Assembly: GCA_012656075.1 (NCBI GenBank)
Contig: JAAKBF010000230.1
Coordinates: 1-64,000, forward strand
Reading direction: 5' to 3'
DNA length: 64,000 nt
DNA from: Phytophthora hibernalis
Taxonomy: Eukaryota; Oomycota; Peronosporomycetes; Peronosporales; Peronosporaceae
The position numbers were made by a program, and so were the translations under genes. Shown here piece after piece: positions 1 to 11,062 of the stretch (positions are counted from its first letter, which is position 1; every line of letters begins with the position of its first letter). The notes beneath the pieces are model-generated. The model was not told the DNA's origin and made no database searches. It saw nothing but the letters and a program-made list of their open reading frames with translations.

Positions 1-160
1 TGGTCCCAATCGGGCTGCCACAGTTAGCCGAACCTGCGCTGGACGCCGACTATTTGTTTGCGTTCACGGGTTCGTGCAAACGGCCTGATGACTTGAATAT
101 GGATTATGTGAAATCGACGGAAAAGGAGAAGAGAGAGGCGAAAGCCGCGGTGAGAGTGAA

Positions 161-1525
161 GTGAATGTGGAATGTGTGGAGAAAGCTGCTGGTACGGTTA
201 CCGAGGCTTCAATCGCAAGTATGGCTGTGACCGAGCGTGAGCCCCGAAGTCTCGGCCAGGCAATCAAGTTGTTGTCTGGTGAGAGGATGGGGTGGTGGTC
301 GTCCCAGCGCTACGACAAGAGGAAGCGATTGCGTGCCATGATAAACGGGGCAGTGGACGACGCACGAACGAGGATTCTGCTCGACACTGGAGCGAATGTG
401 AGCGTGATCTCAGCTTCATGACTACGCGTGCGGGAAGTATCGGACCACGATCGCAGTCTGGAGGTTAGAGGAATCAATCCAGGGGTGATGGAGACGCGCC
501 GCCGAGCACTCGTTAAGATCACCCTCGGGTGGGAGCGAGTGTATGAATTCGAGTTGTGGATTATGGATCATAGCGCCGGAGTCGATGTAGTCCTCGGAAC
601 GGATTTCATGATACCAGCCTGAGTGCGGTTAGACTTGTTCCATGGTACGGCCCGGTTACCGGGTGAAGTTATGGTCCCCCTGGTGAAATCCCAGAACGCG
701 GACGACGCTCCGGTATACGGTCTACAAGTGGCCGGTGGCCCAACCGAGGATTTGTCAGTCGCCGGACGAGAGTGGCGCGAGTTCAAGTTACCTCGACGAC
801 GTCCACCTCTGAACACCCACGAGGTGTGGATTCGCCGGATTGGGAATCTTGTGCCGACAGTGACGAGGTTTCAACGGGAACAACCAGCGATTATCCGGCT
901 GACTAATGTGTCACCGAGAGTTGCTCACTGTACAAACCACGAGTCGGTGGTATTATGGGTACCACGTGGTGATCTCCCGCAAGGACGTGGCTACACCCGG
1001 CTGCGATCAGCGAAGTACGACGAATTGCAAGTGCTGGCGTACGCTGAGTGTCGGGATGACACATTGCTGAAGCGTGAAAGAAAATTGTACGAGCAGTGGT
1101 TAGCCAGTCAACCACCAGCAGTCGAGCCGCGGGAATATCCGACGCCTCGGAAGATTCTTTCCCGACCGATGGTGCACCACGATGGACAAGGGGCGGATCG
1201 TCTACAGAGCGGTGAAGGGTGCCACGCACAGCCGACTGGGTGCGATCACCCGACAGTAACCGTTACTCTGGTAACCTCGGACAGGATGGCTATGGACATT
1301 GAAAACGAGGAATGTGAGGATTCAACCACGTCCGAATCCTCGGACAGGGGTGACGGCGAGGTAATTACCGGCGAGGCACCGGAATCCGTGGTCACCGAAT
1401 ATTCGGAGACACGTCTGGAGTCGGTGTTTGTAGCGCTTACGACTGGCGTTTCCGCTGGCGCCGCTGCGATATTGACGATGCTCTCGGCGGTGTGGTCGAG
1501 CATGTGGCAAACGAAATCGAGTTGA
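161..1525 (+). pseudogene. Gypsy retropepsin and protease-RT linker
   Basis: A pepsin-like retroviral-type protease that would cut the Gag-Pol polyprotein. The catalytic motif ILLDTGANVSVIS is at about 370-415; the flap and C-terminal part VVLGTDFMIPA is at 588-620. In-frame stops follow both segments (near 419 and 620). The next 300 codons (623-1525) are the spacer typical of this family, with TARLPGEV near its start and no catalytic motif. The pieces lie in different frames, so no single intact protein is made as the sequence stands. Confidence 0.75.
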
Positions 1526-2647
1526 CCGATTACGCACATGAACTGGCATTCCTGCCTGACCTGACCGAAGCCTCGGAGACGGTTTTGGATTATACAGGAC
1601 CCAATGTAGCGAACCCGAAGGTCACGTCCGAGCAACAACGAGCATTGATCAACGTGTTACAGAAGCATGAACAGATCATGATTTCGAGCGGAAACGCTCT
1701 GCCACCGTCAGCCTATGGCGTGGTATGCGATATCGATGTACACGGACACCCTCCGATCAAACAGAGGGCTCGGCGTACACCGCTGAAGCACCTGAAGAAG
1801 CTATACGAGTACTGAAAGGCTTGTTGGAAGCTCGGTTGGTGGCGTTCTCGGCCAGCTCTTGGGCATCCCCGATTGTGATTGTGTTGGAGAAGAACGGCGT
1901 CGATATTCGCCTGTGCATCGATTACAAGATGGTGAACGCAATCACCGCGATTATGGAGTATGCCATGCCGCTGGTCGACGATTTGTTAACTGACCTGGAG
2001 GCCTACCTGTGGTTCTGCTCCTTAGATGCAGCTAGCGGATTCTGGACGATAATGATGACGATGAGAGCTCGGAAAATCTCGTCCTTCGTTTGTGCACTCG
2101 GCCACTTTGAGTGGCTGCGTATGCCGTTTGGCCTGAAGAACGCACCGATGATTTACCAACGAATGATTGATAACGCTCTATGGGGGTTCGTTCAGCCCCA
2201 GGGTGGTTGGAACCAGTTCTCTGAGTTGATGCGGTCGGCTGAAGCGGCCGCTGAAGCAGCAAGAACAGGGGTGACCGACGGTTCTGCACAACTGTCCGAG
2301 GTTTCGACACCTTTTCCGACCAAGTTCGAGTCCGACCGCGAGTCCTCGGTGACGCTCGACGCTATGACCCAATTGGTGAATAGCCCCGTAGCGGATATGT
2401 TCTCCACAGGGAAGCAGATGAACCCTCGTTGGTGCCAGTGTTCGATCGGCGGTCATTCGCTCGCGATATTTGTTTCGGCTCCGAGACGTTTGACTCTTGT
2501 CTAGCCACCCTGGACCGACTGCTTCAACGGTCCGCTGATTGTGGGATCAGTGTGAGTTTCACGAAGAGCATTTTCGTACAAGGACGAGTGGATTTTCTGT
2601 CGCATAAGTGTCGGTCGACGGCATTCGGGCCGATTCAAAGAAGTTGA
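1492..2647 (+). pseudogene. Gypsy reverse transcriptase, broken
   Basis: RNA-dependent DNA polymerase domain. The fingers and palm part is clear in 1725-2180: VIVLEKNGVDIRLCIDYKMVN, then FCSLDAASGFWTI with the first palm aspartate, then FEWLRMPFGLKNAP. After LWGFVQP (about 2195) the frame runs into serine- and alanine-rich sequence, and the expected YxDD box is not found in line; a thumb-like part (CLATLDRLLQRSADCGISVSFTKS) resumes at 2490-2580. So about 200 bp of unrelated or decayed sequence replaces the catalytic YxDD segment. Inactive as it stands. Confidence 0.75.
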
Positions 2648-2687
2648 AGACAGTGACGGAGCTGCCGTTCCCGTCATCGAAGAAAGG

Positions 2688-3116
2688 ATGCAGTCATTCC
2701 TCGGTGCGTTGAACTATTATAGCAGATTCATCTTTGCAGTCTACGGGGCTGCCCTGTACCAACTCAAGGATGAGGACTTTACACCGGCGGGGAACCCATC
2801 CACGGCTCACCGAATCTTCGCGGTACTACAAGAGAAGGTTGCGGACGCGCCGATATTACGACACTTTGACCGAGCCAAAGAGGTGCATGTGACGTTATTT
2901 GCTAACGAGTGGGCTCTGAGTTCCACTCTGATGCAGTCTCATGACGACAAGTTACACCCTGTGCGGTTCTGCGGTCGTGTACTGAAGGATGCAGAGGTGA
3001 ATTACCACCCGGCCGAGGAGGTGGTGGCCTTGTTAATACTGTTGAAAGTGTGTTGCACCCAGTTGGTCGGACGGACTATCCATGTCTACACTCGGTTCTC
3101 GACATTGGGTACATAA
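2688..3116 (+). pseudogene. Gypsy RNase H (first copy)
   Basis: The RT connection and RNase H region of a Gypsy Pol. FLGALNYYSRFI marks the thumb/connection end; ILRHFDRAKEVHVTLFANEWALSSTLMQ matches the start of the RNase H fold, and VRFCGRVLKDAEVNYHPAEEVVALL holds the conserved glutamate region. In intact members the first motif carries a catalytic Asp (DAS); here it reads ANEW, so the first catalytic residue is lost. Frame differs from the RT just upstream. Confidence 0.65.
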
Positions 3117-3776
3117 GTCGAAGACATTGTTCGGTCGTACGACCCACTTCGCGGTCATGTTGTCCCCGTGGCACCTGAAGGTTTACCGAGTCAAGGAATG
3201 CGATTGTGTTTTTACCCAACTACTACAGGCTGGGCTTACCAGCTTTGTTGAACTCGAAGAATCGTTAGCCCCGGTGACCCCACCGTCACGGGGATCACCG
3301 ACTGCTCAAATGGACCCACACTTGCTTTACGCAAGCCTACCAATTAATTACAATGGCGTGATGATATCTTTTGACGGCTCAGCCAAGACGGAGAAGAATG
3401 GCGGGTATGGTAGTTGCTCCTGGATATTATGGAAATTACCAGAATGGACGGTAGTGACGGCTGCGAGTGCTTACCTCGAGACCACCACAGTAAACTTCGC
3501 TGAGTACGCAGGTATGAACAATGGTGTCTTGACCGCGCTGGAGCACGGCACCGAGAATTTAATTGTGGTGGAGACTCGAGACTCGCAATCCAGCAGTCCC
3601 GAGGGGTGATGGCCTGTCGGAAGGAAACTCTGATGGCCCAACTCAACCACCACCGAGAGCTCACAGCCAAGCTTCAGTCGGTGAAGTATCTCCACGTGAT
3701 CCGAGAGTTCAATGCAGCTGCAGACTCGCTAGCTACAGATGCTCTCAACAGGGTTGGTACAGCCTGTAGAAGCATA
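3082..3776 (+). pseudogene. Gypsy second RNase H (archaeal-like type)
   Basis: A complete second RNase H fold lies directly after the first. Motifs in order: ISFDGSAKTEKNGGYGSCSW (first Asp, about 3364), NFAEYAGMNNGVLTALE (Glu, about 3495), IVVETRDSQ in the place of the usual GDS, then after a frame change near 3590 HVIREFNAAADSLATDAL (last Asp, about 3695-3750). Extra archaeal-type RNase H domains have been described in oomycete Ty3/Gypsy elements; that this one is of that type is inferred from the order and the NAAADSLA ending. The second catalytic Asp region looks altered. Confidence 0.65.
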
Positions 3777-4275
3777 CGAAAATGATACTGTACCAGAATG
3801 GAAGTCACTGATCACTGAACGACCAAGTTTCCTGGAAGGCGTGGTTTATGAAGGAGAAGTGACGAGAAGAACTGCTTACGGGGATTACGCAGCCCGTAGT
3901 ATCAGACGAAGATGACTACTGCATTAAAATTGTATATGTGTATATGATGTGAACGAACTCGAAGTGGATTTGAATTAAGTGGAACGACTGGAGACCGAAC
4001 TATACCCGTAATGAACTACGGAGCTCGGACAGCGTGAGAGTAGCAAGAGGAATGAATGATGAAGCGCAACAGCCCAAGACCGAGGTCTAGATGTCGGCGG
4101 AAGAAGCTAAGTCGGCCAATACATCCAGGTTCGATGTCTGGCCAGACACAGACCCGCCGTTGGATGTTAGAGTGGCAGCAGGGGCAGCTGATTCCTCGGT
4201 CTGGCCTTCGTCCTTACCTTCATCATCCCCTGGTCCTGGAGGAGCAGTAACCAAAGCCTGAGGGGCCCACGGGAG

Positions 4276-5410
4276 CTACGATCGAACTTGGAGCCAAGGA
4301 CGTATCCACCGATGCCCGAAATTACCTCCGCCTCTGTCACACCACGAGGTACGAATAGCGGTACCGGGGAATTGCACGGCGCGAAAGTCGTGTTGAATGG
4401 ATGACTGGAGGGCGCATCCACCCAACAGTTCCGTCACAGTTGACGAGCATCCAGAGTCGCGAGCTCGCCGACCCAATCCTCGGACGTCGGGGCCCACTAA
4501 ATCACTTCGAACGAGTATAGGAGGTAACTGGGTTCCAACAAAAATCGGTCGGGGCTTCACGAGGCTTGCCAGAACGTTCGACGCACCACTCCCAACAACG
4601 TACACCATCTGCTGACGCAATCGGAGGTTCCGAGCCTTGTTGTACTCAGCCCATGCCGCTCGTAATGAGATAACCGAGGAGTCATCACCGAGCCTCTTGG
4701 CCATGCTCCGGAGGAAAGATTCAACGACCGAGACTTGGACCCAGTGGTGTCGCTCCCATAGTGCCATACCGAGATCGGCTTTCTCGGTTCGGTCGGTGGA
4801 CACACCCTGGAATTGACGCCACATATTGACGAATCGAGCCAATCCAGTGGCGCAAGTCGAGAATTGTGAGCCTGGCGGGTACTGGTCAACGGTGAAACAG
4901 CATGGGTTCTCCAGCAACTTCGAGCGCATTTGCTGCCACGGGTGACCAGGATTGACCCAATCCGACATGGCCAGGATGCCAGCCACCGAGCACGGGGACT
5001 CAACACCGCGAGCAATAGGTAGGGTCAGGCTGCTGTTATGGATGTGGCACCAAGCCCCTTGAGCACCTGGAGCAGTGAACCCGGGTACCAAGTACGGACC
5101 AGCCATCAGAGCGAGGCGCTGCGACGGTGTCCCAGGCACAGTAGGCACCGCCGGCGTGAAAGTACTTGGGTCGGTGCCGGGAAACCGTGGAAAGCGTGGC
5201 CATCACTTGGGTGTGCAACCGTCGGAGACCGACCGATACCTCGGTGTATGCCCTTGAGCGGGAGCAGCAGGAGGTGTCGAACCATCGGTGGGGCTCGTCC
5301 TTTAGTACGGCGTCGGGCGCCGTGCTACAACCAGCAAGTGAATATGTATGCGTTGTCGAGATACGCCATCGGGCCACTGAGGCTCCGATGTACGTGCTCA
5401 TTTCATGCAA
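4276..5410 (-). CDS. Unrecognised ORF antisense to the Gypsy element
   Basis: An open frame of 290 codons (5148 to 4276) preceded, in a neighbouring frame up to 5410, by proline-rich sequence. The centre looks like real protein: WQQMRSKLLENP, GLARFVNMWRQFQ, ERHHWVQVSVVESFLRSM and SLRAAWAEYNKARNLRLRQQ, a helical region rich in Trp, Arg and Gln; the ends are low in complexity. No catalytic or zinc motif is seen and I do not recognise the family. It lies downstream of a plus-strand pol and points back at it, the same arrangement as the antisense ORF at 43837-45190, so it may be the accessory ORF of the Gypsy element. It could instead be the Gag of another element. Confidence 0.4.
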
Positions 5411-5534
5411 TGCCGCGTGGCATGCCCGAGTGGATCGAGATGAATTTATTATGGGTTGGTGTCAGGGAGTTCCTATTAACTCCAGACCCAACTTACGCTC
5501 GCGCCGATTTCGCTCCCGTTGGACTGAATTGACT

Positions 5535-7640
5535 ATGCCGGATACTTCTGATGACAACCTGCAGAAGCTTTTAAAGGAGACGTGTGTGCCGAGCGGATCG
5601 GACACAACGGTGGACTTCTCGAACGATCCTATCGCAGTCGTATCTGAGTTTGGCCGGGCCATAACCATCACTCCGCTACAGTACGCACGGACGTACATAG
5701 GCCCACAGCGCTCTACCAGTCGTATGGATTCGGATGTTGAAAGTGATGAGGACTCGCCGAACGAGGTTCTCGCAGTCGGACTGTCACGCCTATTCCTCGG
5801 TCGTTTTCAACCATTCGGGCCAGCGCGTTTCGGGCGTTTCAGGACAGCCTACCAAGTTCCAAACCGACGGGCGTTTCGGAGACACCATCAGTGACGAATA
5901 CAACTTCGGCAACAGCCACGCCTGCTCCCTTGATTCTAGATTCCGCGGCGGTTTTGGACCCGCTCGACCGTTCGCCTGCACCGATTCCTCAACCAGCGGT
6001 AGACGCTGTTTTGACGGCGATTATGGAGCTCACAAAGTCGACGCAGCAGATGATTGCAACGCAGACACCCAGTCAGCAGATTTTGCAGCAGCAACTGTTG
6101 CGACGCCTTTCTGCGGAAGGGGGTAACATTGTTCCAAGCCAGGAACCTGTTCGCCCTCGCGGCAGATCCCGTAGTCAGACACGACGTCGTAGTCGCAGTA
6201 CCTGCCCGCCCTAGCGGCAGGTCCCGCAGTTCGACCCACCGTCGGGATCGCAGTCGCAGTCCACCTCCGGCTCGACACCAGCACGATCGTTGCCGCTCAC
6301 GGTCACGAGGACGACGAAGGGACCGGAGTCCAGACCAGCATTAACACTATCAGCGGCCTACGCGACCAGCCGACACACGACTCGTCGATACAACCAACGA
6401 GACGCGGAGCGGTGCTCGGCCGCCGTATGTCTACAACGATCGTCGGCCGCCGCAGTCATCTTATCCACATGACAATACACAACAGAGTTACTGGGACAGT
6501 CCGCGATTCGAGGCCAGTCGCAGACAGGGGTACGAGTCGCCCCGCAGACGGTCGCGCACTCCCTCACCACGTGAGGCAGGCGATTCGTTTCGCTACAGAG
6601 CGGATCGGACCGACCATCCATTAAGAGCCGAGCCTCGAACTGGTGGTCATTATCGACAGGATTTCCCGGTGGTAGTGGATTCTCAGGCCGGGGTTCCTTC
6701 CGGCCCTCGGCCGCAGAAATAAACGTGCACGAAACAGCACAAGTTGGTCCGAGACCAGACGGTAGGTACATTGATTCTGAACTAACTTTCTTTAGGCGCT
6801 TGAATTGGCTGAACCGGTTCTCGACAATTCAACAGCGAGGTGCAGCGTGGTCAGTACAGGGTAACCAAGGTTACGGCGAAAATGATCTTTGGAGTGAATT
6901 TCGGTACCAGACGACTGGATCATTTTCTGCCCCCGCATCGGATGCGTCGGGTAGGAGAGCAGTGACGCATGACACAGCAACTTGGGCATCAGCGGATTCG
7001 AGTCCGGTGGAACATATTCGTACGATGGGAGATCTACGTGCGACACTACATTGTATTCAAGAGGCAGCTATCGAGTGGTATCCTCGGCCCGTGGCCGCAG
7101 TCTTTAGTGCCGTCCACACAGACTCGCATGCACTTTTATACAACGACGCTCCGGATATGTTGGTCAACGCGGTGATCAACCTCTACACGCACGTGTTCAC
7201 ATGCTTGTTCACATCCATTAACGAAAAGAGACATGGGTCACTCCTACGGCGATGCTCGCGCCATGATGGCCCACGACTCGCCGGACTTCATTCGGATGGT
7301 ACGACATGTGATCGACCGTGCTCTTATAAGCATATGGACGCACGGTTCGTCGTCTCATTTGGGTGGTTCCAGTGCAACGGCGACAGCATCCAGACATGGA
7401 AGTCAACGGCCGCGCAGGTAGAAACAATCGAGTTCTCCTGTTCCGCCGATCATATTGCGGCAAATTCCCAAGCGTGGCAATAAGGCGATCTGCTTACGAT
7501 TCCAATCGCTGTCGGGCTGTGACTTTCGTTCGTGCAAGCATCCTCACGAGAAGAAGTTGCTGCCCGACGAAGTGGCGACATACGTCACGACGAAGCACGG
7601 TGCTTTGGCCCAGGGTCACCCGAACTTGCAGAGCTGATGT
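5535..7640 (+). pseudogene. Gag-like protein with SR repeats and CCCH zinc finger
   Basis: Structural protein of a retroelement, broken into several frames. It probably starts at the ATG at 5535 (MPDTSDDNLQKLLKE). Frame changes follow near 5830, then a Gln-rich helix (SQQILQQQLLRRL, about 6070-6110), arginine/serine repeats (6150-6340) and an R/P/Y-rich tail (6425-6719) ending in TAA. A more hydrophobic stretch (DMLVNAVINLYTHVF) lies at 7155-7200. The end, at 7470-7560, has a finger of spacing C-x8-C-x4-C-x3-H (CLRFQSLSGCDFRSCKHPH). CCCH and CCHC fingers are typical for binding element RNA. In-frame stops occur at 7419 and 7635. A GT...TTTAG stretch near 6761-6795 could be a very short intron. 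Confidence 0.55.
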
Positions 7641-8444
7641 CGCGGAGGTGAACAGCAGAGTTCGATCATTTCCCAATTTCATTCAACTTCGACTACCAGT
7701 GCTAGTTCACCTCGTTCATTACTCGATATACCGGCGGAACCGGTTCCTTCATCACCAACTGCTCATTGTCAGCGCTCAAACGTAATTCGGCATCCGTATA
7801 CGGATACAGCCTCGGAGGCTTGTATACTGGCGTTCGACGGTGGGTATAGGGCATCCCATCGCCAAGGCGCTTACGCCTGCTGTGTTTGGATGTCACCGGG
7901 CGTGCCCGTGTGGTGGGAGGCAGGATCAGTCTGCGGAGACTGTACAAACAACGAAATGGAAGCGCAAGGATTACTGTCTGGGTTCTGTTGGTTAGCAGAT
8001 AACCATCGATTTGCCAGGATCCGAGTGTTTGGTGACTCGGCACTCATTATCTCTATGACTCTAGCCCTAGCTAGAGTCTGTGCTCAAAACCTGCTGCCAA
8101 ACATACGCTCTATTCGAGAAACATTGATACAACTTGGACCAGTGGTGGCATCAGCGATACCGCGGAGGTACAACACGGCGGCAGATGGTCTGTGTAATTG
8201 GATCATGGACTTAGATGCTACGCACTCGCGATCATTCAGCGGCGACTCGTCATTCTGGCCAATTTCGGCAACGATTGGTGCGGATCCAATCTCGTTGGGA
8301 TGTCAGTTTGCGGACTTTATGACTGAAAGCGAATATTTTCGCGCGCAATGGGTCACTCGATGGTCGCTCGTACTGATCGATTACCACCGCGTGGCTCACT
8401 TGATTCAACATCGACTCGACCTATCGAGCGGACGAGACTTTTGA
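7641..8444 (+). pseudogene. RNase H domain of a retroelement
   Basis: It continues in the same frame as the CCCH finger after one TGA. The RNase H core reads CILAFDGGYRASHRQGAYAC (first Asp, near 7830), TNNEMEAQGLLSGF (Glu, near 7955), IRVFGDSALIISM (second Asp, near 8025) and YNTAADGLCNWIMD (last Asp, near 8175-8215), so all four catalytic acids are present. A 75-residue tail follows and ends at TGA 8442. In most retroelements RNase H follows RT; here it follows Gag directly, so an RT segment may have been deleted between them, or the domain belongs to a different element. Confidence 0.6.
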
Positions 8445-9040
8445 CGGCTGCACCTTCAACGAGGACAACTACAGCGCGATCAGAAGCATCAATATTCGAC
8501 ACCAACACCCGCCGCGAATGTGTCGTTAACGGGCTCGCGCGTTGCGTTCCGCGAGGTGTATTTCGTACGTTTAAAGCCCTAGCTTTAACGCATGATTTTT
8601 CGTTTCCGGAGGATTCCTTGTTTATCAAACCAAACGCGGATCGTTTGCAGATTCCTTTTGCGGATGTGGAATTCTTGACCACGGTGATCAGCCTACCGGA
8701 TGTGGGCATCGAGGGTGCTCTTCGTGTGTTCAGAGGACAGACCGACCTTGCAGGACCGGCGTCCGAACAAAGCACTTCGACCCGAGTTGTATCGTAAACA
8801 CTTGGCAGATTATCCGGAACTACAGCTTCTCTGCAGCATTGCAGAACACGGGGTCATTCCGCATTGGCGAAGTCAAACTGGTCGGACCGGCGTCCGGCCA
8901 CTTCCAACCAATTATCCCAGTGCTGTTGCCGGAACAGCGGTTGTGAATCACCGTCTACTCAAGGACTATTACCGCGGTCGGTGTATACTCGCACATCCAC
9001 GCCCTCGCCGCAGATCCAGGATTCCATGCGAGCGCGTTCG
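8445..9040 (+). pseudogene. Probable N-terminal part of a DIRS-like reverse transcriptase
   Basis: Two overlapping open stretches (8348-8797, 8700-9200). Readable parts: RECVVNGLARCVPRGVF, then in another frame LRPELYRKHLADYPELQLL and GVIPHWRS, VVNHRLLKDYYRGRCILAH, and in a third frame ALAADPGFHASAFALVPKKD. The ADYPELQLL...GVIPHW and AFALVPKKD features resemble the segment just before the polymerase core in oomycete RT proteins of the DIRS-like group; this is from memory of the family. The palm motifs are missing because the sequence passes straight into a recombinase domain near 9060. Confidence 0.4.
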
Positions 9041-10203
9041 CTCTGGTACCAAAGAAGGACATACCCATTTGGCTTTCTATTCGCAAAGGCGTCGCGACGT
9101 TCGCCTGCAGTGGCACAACCGGTGGGCCATCTATCGCGAGTGTGTGTCTGAGAGTTGGTTGGTCTTTAGGAGGGGTACAGGATCGATACATACGATATGA
9201 ATCAGCGGGTGACCAGTATCTTGGACGGGTTGCAGGTCTTCCGCTTAATTCTGCAGATTTTGCGGTTCTTCCACCTCATTTTGAGAACAATCAAGACTAT
9301 ACCCTGTGCAAATGTGTGGCTGAGATGTTTCCTGCTTTGAAAACGATAGTCTGCTTCAAGACATTCTCAAACTCTGTATTGGCTCTCTGGTATTTCACGC
9401 CAATTATCTTAGAACTACGTTGCCTATTTCCCACCCTCTTCTTTCGACGTTTTTATTCCGACACAATGATCATTTGGAGCAACTCAGGTCCAAACTTGTA
9501 GTGGATACATCGTCTTGGATGATTTCGACGGGCATTCCTCCGCATCTTGAGCTTTACAAGTAACTAAAGTCAATGAAATCCGCCATTGACAACTTGCCGT
9601 CGGTTCTTTTGGAAGGGATTGGCCACCTGATAGAAGAAAAGGCGTCGCGGCTGGAAACATCACCAAAGACCAGCTAGAAGTAACGATAGAAAGGCTACTA
9701 GTGAGGGCTGGAATGGCGCGATCACAAGCATCAACAGATTACCCTGATGAAAGTACGAGCACCGCACAACCTGTACACTATTATGACGGAAAATTCCATT
9801 TGCTTCCGAAGTCTTTTGAATTTCCGAAAACTGGACCGTTTGGAGCTTGGAAGCTCTGGTGGTTTGGAGACAACCACATGAAATACCCGCCATTCAGAAG
9901 CATTCGGTCCCATGATCTCCCCAGCAAACGCCTGCACAAAATGTTCTCAGACTGTGGTGTACTAATACGACACATCAAAGAAGCAGCAGAGGCGACTGGG
10001 TCAGCAGTACGGAGCGAAATGTCAGAGCAAGAGGCGGTAGAGATTTTTCGAGTTGGGATGGCCAGCTTACACCTTACCGCTACATAAAAACGTCGGTTTG
10101 CAGAGCTATCAGTCACAACTGTTCTTCGGCTACTGCGAGAGGCACAACAATGCCAAGAGCAGACCACTTCAATGTTAGCAACCAAACGGCAGCGACTAGC
10201 GTA
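9041..10203 (+). pseudogene. Tyrosine recombinase of a Crypton/DIRS-like element
   Basis: Catalyses element integration by a phosphotyrosine intermediate. The SIRKGVATFACSGTTGGPS stretch (9076-9132) is the box-II region, normally HSxRKG; the His has become Leu. CLRVGWSLGGVQDRYIRYE (9142-9200) carries the Tyr nucleophile context. AGDQYLGRVAGLPL and FAVLPPHFE follow. In the next frame come SLVFHANYLRTTL, FLFRHNDHLEQLRSKL and STGIPPHLELYK. The C-terminal domain YYDGKFHLLPKSFEFP...GAWKLWWFGDN is at 9776-9880. An in-frame TAA at 10085 is followed by 39 more codons to TAA 10201-10203. Four frames are used, mostly by one-base losses. Crypton and DIRS recombinases cannot be told apart here. Confidence 0.65.
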
Positions 10204-11031
10204 ATTTCATCCAATCATATTGCGTAGCATCATTTTCCTATAAATTTGCTAGATAAGTGAATATGGGTGTCATTAAGCACAGAAGGAATACGGTAAGTGC
10301 ATTATGGATTTGTTCACCACGGCTCCTGACACAAAAATCGTCTGTTGGCACATAAAATCCGATGACAACGGATTCTGTCATTTGCCCTTATTACATGGAA
10401 CTAAGTTTCTGTACATTGTATTTAAATACAATGTAAACACGCATTGCCTGTAACAACCCGCCCTTTTCACCCCTTCCATACAGTTATCCAGTGTAAATCT
10501 AGCCATATCTCAAATCATTTAGGATCCGAAGTTATCGAAGTCGACCAAATTCTTATCATCCAGAACCGTTAAGAAGCGCTAATTTCGCATGAATATTCAA
10601 CAGCTAACGACGACTCTATTTGCAGTACATGTACAGCATTCCTTCCACTGCAGATAAATCGTCTGATAACTGAATGCCAAGATCTTGGTCGGTCGTATTG
10701 CCAACAGTTGAATGGTTTGCAGCAGATTTTCCCTATTTGGGAGGCTGGCATACTTTAATCAAGTCCTCTTAATTATTTTATTTCAGAGTGAGATCCCAAC
10801 ATATCCATCATGACATCCCTCCTGCGGATATCCGCGATTTTTCAAATTTGAGTCATTGGCTGAAAATTTGGCAATAAGACCTTTTCAACGATACCCCGTG
10901 GTTAAATTAAATTGGTCGATCCAACCGGATTTAGCAACCGACTCAAATCACTACCTCGTCCTTTAGACGGCCATCTTAAGCTGATATCACCGCTCTCCCT
11001 CGTCCTCCTCAGATTAAGGCTATTGCAGCTC
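10204..11031. other. Intergenic, no gene seen
   Basis: AT-rich and without a convincing reading frame on either strand; the longest open stretch (10569-10751, minus) has no family features. It separates the recombinase element from the kinase gene and presumably holds the kinase promoter at its right end. Confidence 0.6.
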
Positions 11032-11038
11032 CCACTCT
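11032..11038 (+). promoter_or_regulatory. Possible oomycete initiator (Inr) for the kinase gene
   Basis: CCACTCT fits the oomycete Inr consensus YCAYTYY and lies 25 bp before the first ATG of the kinase (11063). A 7-base degenerate match is common by chance, so position is the main support. Confidence 0.3.
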
Positions 11039-11062
11039 TGTCCGCGAAGGTTGATCGTCGTC

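Larger units (their letters stand above)
1..3960 (+). mobile_element. Ty3/Gypsy LTR retrotransposon, decayed, 5' end outside window
   Basis: The plus strand encodes, in the usual Gypsy order, an aspartic protease, reverse transcriptase, RNase H and a second RNase H, spread over several frames with stops. Gag and the 5' LTR lie beyond the window start. No integrase domain can be read after the second RNase H, so the 3' part of pol is lost or too decayed to see. The protease belongs to the same family as the Gypsy copy near 62900-63640: both have a G-E-R-x-G-[YW]-W stretch before LLDTGA and an LGT[DN]FM[IV]PA segment. LTRs could not be delimited. Confidence 0.85.
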
